Of a DNA stretch of 45,309 nucleotides, positions 42,741 through 45,309 are shown piece after piece. The translations under genes were made by a program, and so were the position numbers. Every line of letters starts with the position of its first letter. The stretch's first letter is position 1. Where the stretch lies: contig CALXWV010000007.1 of assembly GCA_944392515.1 (NCBI GenBank), positions 1-45,309 on the forward strand. Direction: 5' to 3'. The DNA is from an uncultured Clostridia bacterium (GTDB lineage Bacteria > Bacillota > Clostridia > TANB77 > CAG-508). Below the pieces are notes generated by a model, which did no database searches, was not told the origin of the DNA, and was given only the letters and a program-made list of their open reading frames with translations.

Positions 42741-43220
42741 TTATTTTTCAAAATTAACAATATGCTTAAATTCTTTTGAATTATTTTTTATAAGCTCTTT
42801 TAACTTTGTTGGAACAAATTCTATTTTATCTAAATCTTCTACATTATACCAAATAAATTCAAGTTTTCCCTTTTTTTCTTCTTCAATAGGCATAATTATT
42901 TTTTTATTATAAATTGATTCATCTTTAAATTTCAATTCATGAGTAACCAATAGTTCATGATAAAGTTTTCCATCCATTTCAAAGAAATTTTCAATAAATG
43001 AAAATGGTTTTACATACTCAGTATCTAATCCAATTTCTTCTTTCATTTCCCTTTGTAATGCTGTAATAGTTGATTCTCCATCTTTAACTCTACCTCCAGG
43101 TAAAGTATAATGATCTTTATCTAATCCGTGATGCAATAAAATTTTGTTTTCTTTTTTAAAAATAGCTGAAACTCTAAAGTTAAAAAGTCTTTCTCCTACT
43201 TTGATTGAAATATCTTCCAT
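42741..43220 (-). CDS. NUDIX hydrolase
   Basis: The 159-residue protein has a complete NUDIX box at residues 43-65 (G43, E49, R57-E58, E61-E62, then G). It should hydrolyse a nucleoside diphosphate-linked substrate; the preceding YTLPGG is typical of MutT-like members. The C-terminal part does not reveal specificity. GGGAGG lies 6 bases before the ATG. Confidence 0.92.
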   Translation of the reverse strand: MEDISIKVGERLFNFRVSAIFKKENKILLHHGLDKDHYTLPGGRVKDGESTITALQREMKEEIGLDTEYVKPFSFIENFFEMDGKLYHELLVTHELKFKDESIYNKKIIMPIEEEKKGKLEFIWYNVEDLDKIEFVPTKLKELIKNNSKEFKHIVNFEK

Positions 43221-43278
43221 ATAAAACCTCCCAAATTACTTATGATAATACCATAATAACCCATTTCGACTTATTTTT

Positions 43279-43496
43279 TCACCATATTTTTTCAATATTA
43301 TTTATAATTTCATGAATATATCCTAAATAAGTTTTATAAAAAGCTCTATCTGTATCATTCTTTTTAGCATGTTTTTTAACTTTTCATACTTTTCATTATT
43401 TTTTATTAAATATCCTAATACTTTTACATTATATAAAATTGATTTTACTTTTTCAACTTTATTAATATATAGTTTTGGTACTTTGTAATGTCTTAA
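43279..43496 (-). pseudogene. Possible frameshifted remnant of an unrecognised gene
   Basis: The minus strand has two consecutive coding-like segments in different frames. The first, beginning LRHYKVPKLYINKVEKVK, runs through NNEKYEKL. A second frame reads KKHAKKNDTDRAFYKTY and then LGYIHEIINNIEKIW before a stop at 43279. Neither has a start codon with a ribosome binding site. The amino-acid composition is protein-like, and the break lies in an A-rich run. I do not recognise the parent family. The rest of 43221-43662 is AT-rich with only a long hairpin. Chance coding potential in an AT-rich spacer remains possible. Confidence 0.35.
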
Positions 43497-43558
43497 TCAA
43501 TATTGTTTTATGCACTAGTATATTTTTCAATTTTATTGAACTTTTTTTCTATTTGTAC

Positions 43559-43622
43559 ATAATAATTATAAAAAGAAAAAAGTCCTCTCTTTAATAGACC
43601 TTTTTCTTTTTATAATTATTAT
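43559..43622 (-). terminator. Very long hairpin, terminator of the DUF4230-ecsC operon
   Basis: Arms of 26 bases at 43559-43584 and 43597-43622 pair with a single mismatch around a 12-base loop. It lies 41 bases beyond the EcsC stop. The T-rich arm (CTTTTTTCTTTTT in the minus direction) supplies the termination tract. Confidence 0.65.
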
Positions 43623-43662
43623 ATATGTATATTTAATGCATTTAACGTTTTCAAATAGTAAA

Positions 43663-44334
43663 TTATATACTTTCTTCTAATTTTTCATCATCTAAATTAC
43701 CTTCCCAAAACATTTTATATGCTCTATTAGCAATCAATTTTGTTTCAGTAAAATCTAAGCCTCCACTTATAGCCGCACCAACACCAGGTACTAATTTTCC
43801 TAAATTAACCATTCCTGTTTGACCAAATTTAGTAATAAATCTAAATCCAATTTTTTGATTAATTTTTGTTAATACTTTTCCTGGAATTTTATCTATTGTT
43901 TTTGTAGCAAGCTTCACTCCTAGCTTTATTCCTGTCTGTTTAAATATTTCATTAAGTGATACTCCAGCAAGGCAGGCATATACAAAAGTTTGAACTTGGT
44001 CAGTTCTCAAATCATATCCAGCTAAATATGCTATACAAGCAATCATTCTCATTTGAACATATAAAACACTTCCAACATTTGCTGGTATTGTTACTGGCAT
44101 AGTTATAACTCCTCCAAATCCAGTAATAAATCCCGAGGTTGTACATTTTATGATTTGATTTTTTATCATATCTTTAACTGCTTTTTCTTTATCTCCTGTT
44201 TTTTCTAGATAATCATTTGCAAATTTTTCTATAGGTGGACTTATTTTATTTATTCCATTTAAAGTTTTTTGATAACAATTATTTAACATTTTAAAAATAT
44301 CTTCTTGCGAAATAAACTTTTCTTTTTTCTCCAT
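43663..44334 (-). CDS. EcsC-family protein
   Basis: The 223-residue protein resembles the EcsC family. Its pattern is a Gly/Ala-rich hydrophobic stretch (TSGFITGFGGVITMPVTIPANVGSVLYVQMRMIACIA, described here in parts) and the AGYDLRTDQVQTFVYACLAG segment. A final GKLVPGVGAAISGGLDF with a helical end follows. Members are membrane-associated and of unknown function; EcsC is named for a gene next to the EcsAB transporter, which is absent here. AAAGGAAG precedes the ATG. It follows the DUF4230 gene by 18 bases. Confidence 0.85.
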   Translation of the reverse strand: MEKKEKFISQEDIFKMLNNCYQKTLNGINKISPPIEKFANDYLEKTGDKEKAVKDMIKNQIIKCTTSGFITGFGGVITMPVTIPANVGSVLYVQMRMIACIAYLAGYDLRTDQVQTFVYACLAGVSLNEIFKQTGIKLGVKLATKTIDKIPGKVLTKINQKIGFRFITKFGQTGMVNLGKLVPGVGAAISGGLDFTETKLIANRAYKMFWEGNLDDEKLEESI

Positions 44335-44352
44335 TTTTAGCTTCCTTTCATT

Positions 44353-44997
44353 TTATTTTTTTATTATAAGATTATATCCTTTTGGAATTGCATTAGCCAA
44401 AAGATCTTTAATTACATATTCTGCTTCAGTTTCCGCGAATTCAAGAATTCCAGTTTTTTCAGCTTCTTTTATTCCATCTTGTTCCGCTAAAGCACAAGCT
44501 TTATTTGCATCTTCTTTTGAATCCACATTAAATAAAGCAAACTTTTCATCAAAATATTGAATTTCATCTTGATTTACATTACAATCAAATACTTTTGCCT
44601 TTGGCATTGTTATTATTATTTCTTTAGTAAGGTTATTTGGCTCAATTTTAACTTCCTTAAGATCAACGCCTGCTCTTATTGTTGCAGTATAAACCATTGT
44701 AAAATCTGATCTATTTATTATCATTGCACCAGCATCTTTATAATTTTCTATACCTGTTATTTTTAATTTTGCAGTTGTTAATTCACTTGATTTTTCAAGT
44801 AATTGATTTAAGTATGTAAAATCTGCTGTTGATTTTGTATTAGTAATTTTTACTCCTATAATTATCAGTATTATAATTATAACTAAGCTCAATATAATCC
44901 AAATTTTCTTTTTAAATTTCTTTAATCCTAAAAAAAATGTGCTAATCTTTTTTTCTTTTTTACTTACCTTTTTTTCATTATTATTTTCATTTTCCAT
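44353..44997 (-). CDS. DUF4230-domain membrane protein
   Basis: The protein has 214 residues. A Lys/Glu-rich cytoplasmic tail is followed by one membrane helix (about 32-49) and an extracytoplasmic DUF4230 domain (TAKLKITGIENYKD, a MVYTATIRAGVDL strand, IITMPKAKVFDCNVN, then a long helix with AEYVIKDLL and a final strand). Function unknown in all members I recall. A GGGGG site precedes the ATG. It sits between a 29-residue membrane peptide gene and ecsC, all probably one operon. Confidence 0.83.
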   Translation of the reverse strand: MENENNNEKKVSKKEKKISTFFLGLKKFKKKIWIILSLVIIIILIIIGVKITNTKSTADFTYLNQLLEKSSELTTAKLKITGIENYKDAGAMIINRSDFTMVYTATIRAGVDLKEVKIEPNNLTKEIIITMPKAKVFDCNVNQDEIQYFDEKFALFNVDSKEDANKACALAEQDGIKEAEKTGILEFAETEAEYVIKDLLANAIPKGYNLIIKK

Positions 44998-45013
44998 AAA
45001 ATTCTTTCCCCCT

Positions 45014-45103
45014 TTAAAATACTGTTATTATTATTGCTCTTATTACAATAAATGCGAAAATTAATCCTAATACAATTAATAATGTTTTCAACAAATCTTT
45101 CAT
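45014..45103 (-). CDS. 29-residue membrane micropeptide
   Basis: A short ORF has a near-ideal AAAGGAGG site 6 bases before its ATG. It encodes a peptide that starts MKDLLKTLLIVLGLIF and continues hydrophobic to the end. It is a single predicted membrane helix with a positively charged N-terminus. Its stop is 16 bases before the DUF4230 start and directly abuts that gene's GGGGG ribosome binding site, so the two are probably coupled. It has no recognisable family. It may assist the DUF4230/EcsC proteins or act as a leader peptide. Confidence 0.7.
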   Translation of the reverse strand: MKDLLKTLLIVLGLIFAFIVIRAIIITVF

Positions 45104-45143
45104 TTAATCCCTCCTTTTTTAGTTTCTAATATAGAATTTGTTT

Positions 45144-45155
45144 TTTTCGCGAAAA
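45144..45155. repeat. Perfect 12-bp palindrome TTTTCGCGAAAA in the leader
   Basis: This palindrome, GC-centred in a very AT-rich context, lies between the predicted transcription start (about 45185) and the micropeptide gene. It looks like a repressor operator, but no known consensus was recognised. Confidence 0.45.
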
Positions 45156-45191
45156 GAAGTATTTATCTTTCTCATTTTATATATTTATAAA

Positions 45192-45220
45192 ATTATAACA
45201 TTTTTTCTTTATTTTTACAA
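45192..45220 (-). promoter_or_regulatory. Promoter of the micropeptide-DUF4230-ecsC operon
   Basis: On the minus strand TTGTAA (45215-45220), 17 bases, TATAAT (45192-45197). The remaining sequence to 45309 is AT-rich; a 13-codon open frame reaches the right edge but cannot be judged. Confidence 0.6.
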
Positions 45221-45309
45221 TTATTTTAACAATATTCAGCATTGTTGCAATGTATTAACCCAATCATTTACTTCAATATCTCTTCTCTATTTGCATAAAT
45301 ATTACATTT

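Noticed and set aside
45215-45232. Second WalR-like site (TGTTAA ... TGTAAA) upstream of the DUF4230 operon
   Set aside because: The spacer is 6 bases, not the required 5, and the right half overlaps the -35 box; in AT-rich DNA this is expected by chance.
45268-45309. C-terminal fragment of a gene entering at the right edge, minus strand
   Set aside because: Only 13 codons are available, more than one frame is open, and nothing distinguishes it from chance.

Overview
The window is very AT-rich and almost entirely leftward-coding. It looks like a chromosomal segment of an anaerobic, low-GC Bacillota of the class Clostridia. Evidence for this: a canonical str operon (rpsL-rpsG-fusA-tuf), a four-subunit pyruvate:ferredoxin oxidoreductase with a separate 2[4Fe-4S] ferredoxin, Gram-positive regulators (WalR/WalK-like), ClpE, RicT, a BofC-type C-terminal domain (spore-former ancestry), TrmFO, and consensus sigma-A promoters and strong AGGAGG ribosome binding sites. 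I cannot name the species. No tRNA, rRNA, CRISPR array, transposase or prophage gene was seen.

Layout, left to right. (1) 1-6.2 kb: an M23 cell-wall peptidase and a DUF3298-like membrane protein (both minus), then the only long plus-strand block, clpE-pgsA, closed by a bidirectional terminator. (2) 5.5-9.7 kb, minus: a secreted SH3-repeat protein with a textbook WalR box in front of its promoter, then ComEC and a BofC-C-domain protein. (3) 9.7-16.7 kb, minus: the str operon, tuf with its own promoter, and an unrecognised 696-residue membrane protein. (4) 16.8-21.8 kb, minus: trmFO and a SWIM/SNF2 helicase. (5) 21.9-22.2 kb: a compact locus with the organisation of a par/Fst-type type I toxin-antitoxin system. 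A 23-codon hydrophobic ORF has a strong ribosome binding site, and an antisense promoter with perfect consensus faces it. The two transcripts share a perfectly palindromic terminator, and a diverged direct repeat makes the short RNA complementary to the toxin ribosome-binding/start region. I consider this the most interesting find. (6) 22.2-25.9 kb, minus: porC-porD-porA-porB, a separate small-RNA candidate, and a ferredoxin. (7) 26-30.7 kb, minus: a walR-walK-lepB-holB-ricT operon. (8) 30.8-38.7 kb, minus: a 2628-residue cyclic beta-1,2-glucan synthase-like enzyme. (9) 38.8-45.3 kb, minus: short housekeeping and accessory units (MBL hydrolase-alkD; ASCH-yqeG-ferritin-like; SDR; NUDIX; a probable gene remnant; a 29-residue membrane peptide-DUF4230-EcsC).

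How the parts connect: translation (str operon, TrmFO), cell envelope (M23, SH3 protein, WalRK, LepB, PgsA, glucan synthase) and anaerobic metabolism (POR, ferredoxin) dominate. WalRK is encoded about 20 kb from the SH3 gene whose promoter carries its predicted binding site, a plausible in-window regulatory link. Several predicted transcripts (rpsL, tuf, the toxin, the small RNA) begin at or within a few bases of a hairpin or palindrome, which may be a shared mRNA-end feature in this genome. Functions are assigned from recognisable motifs only; no database search was run.
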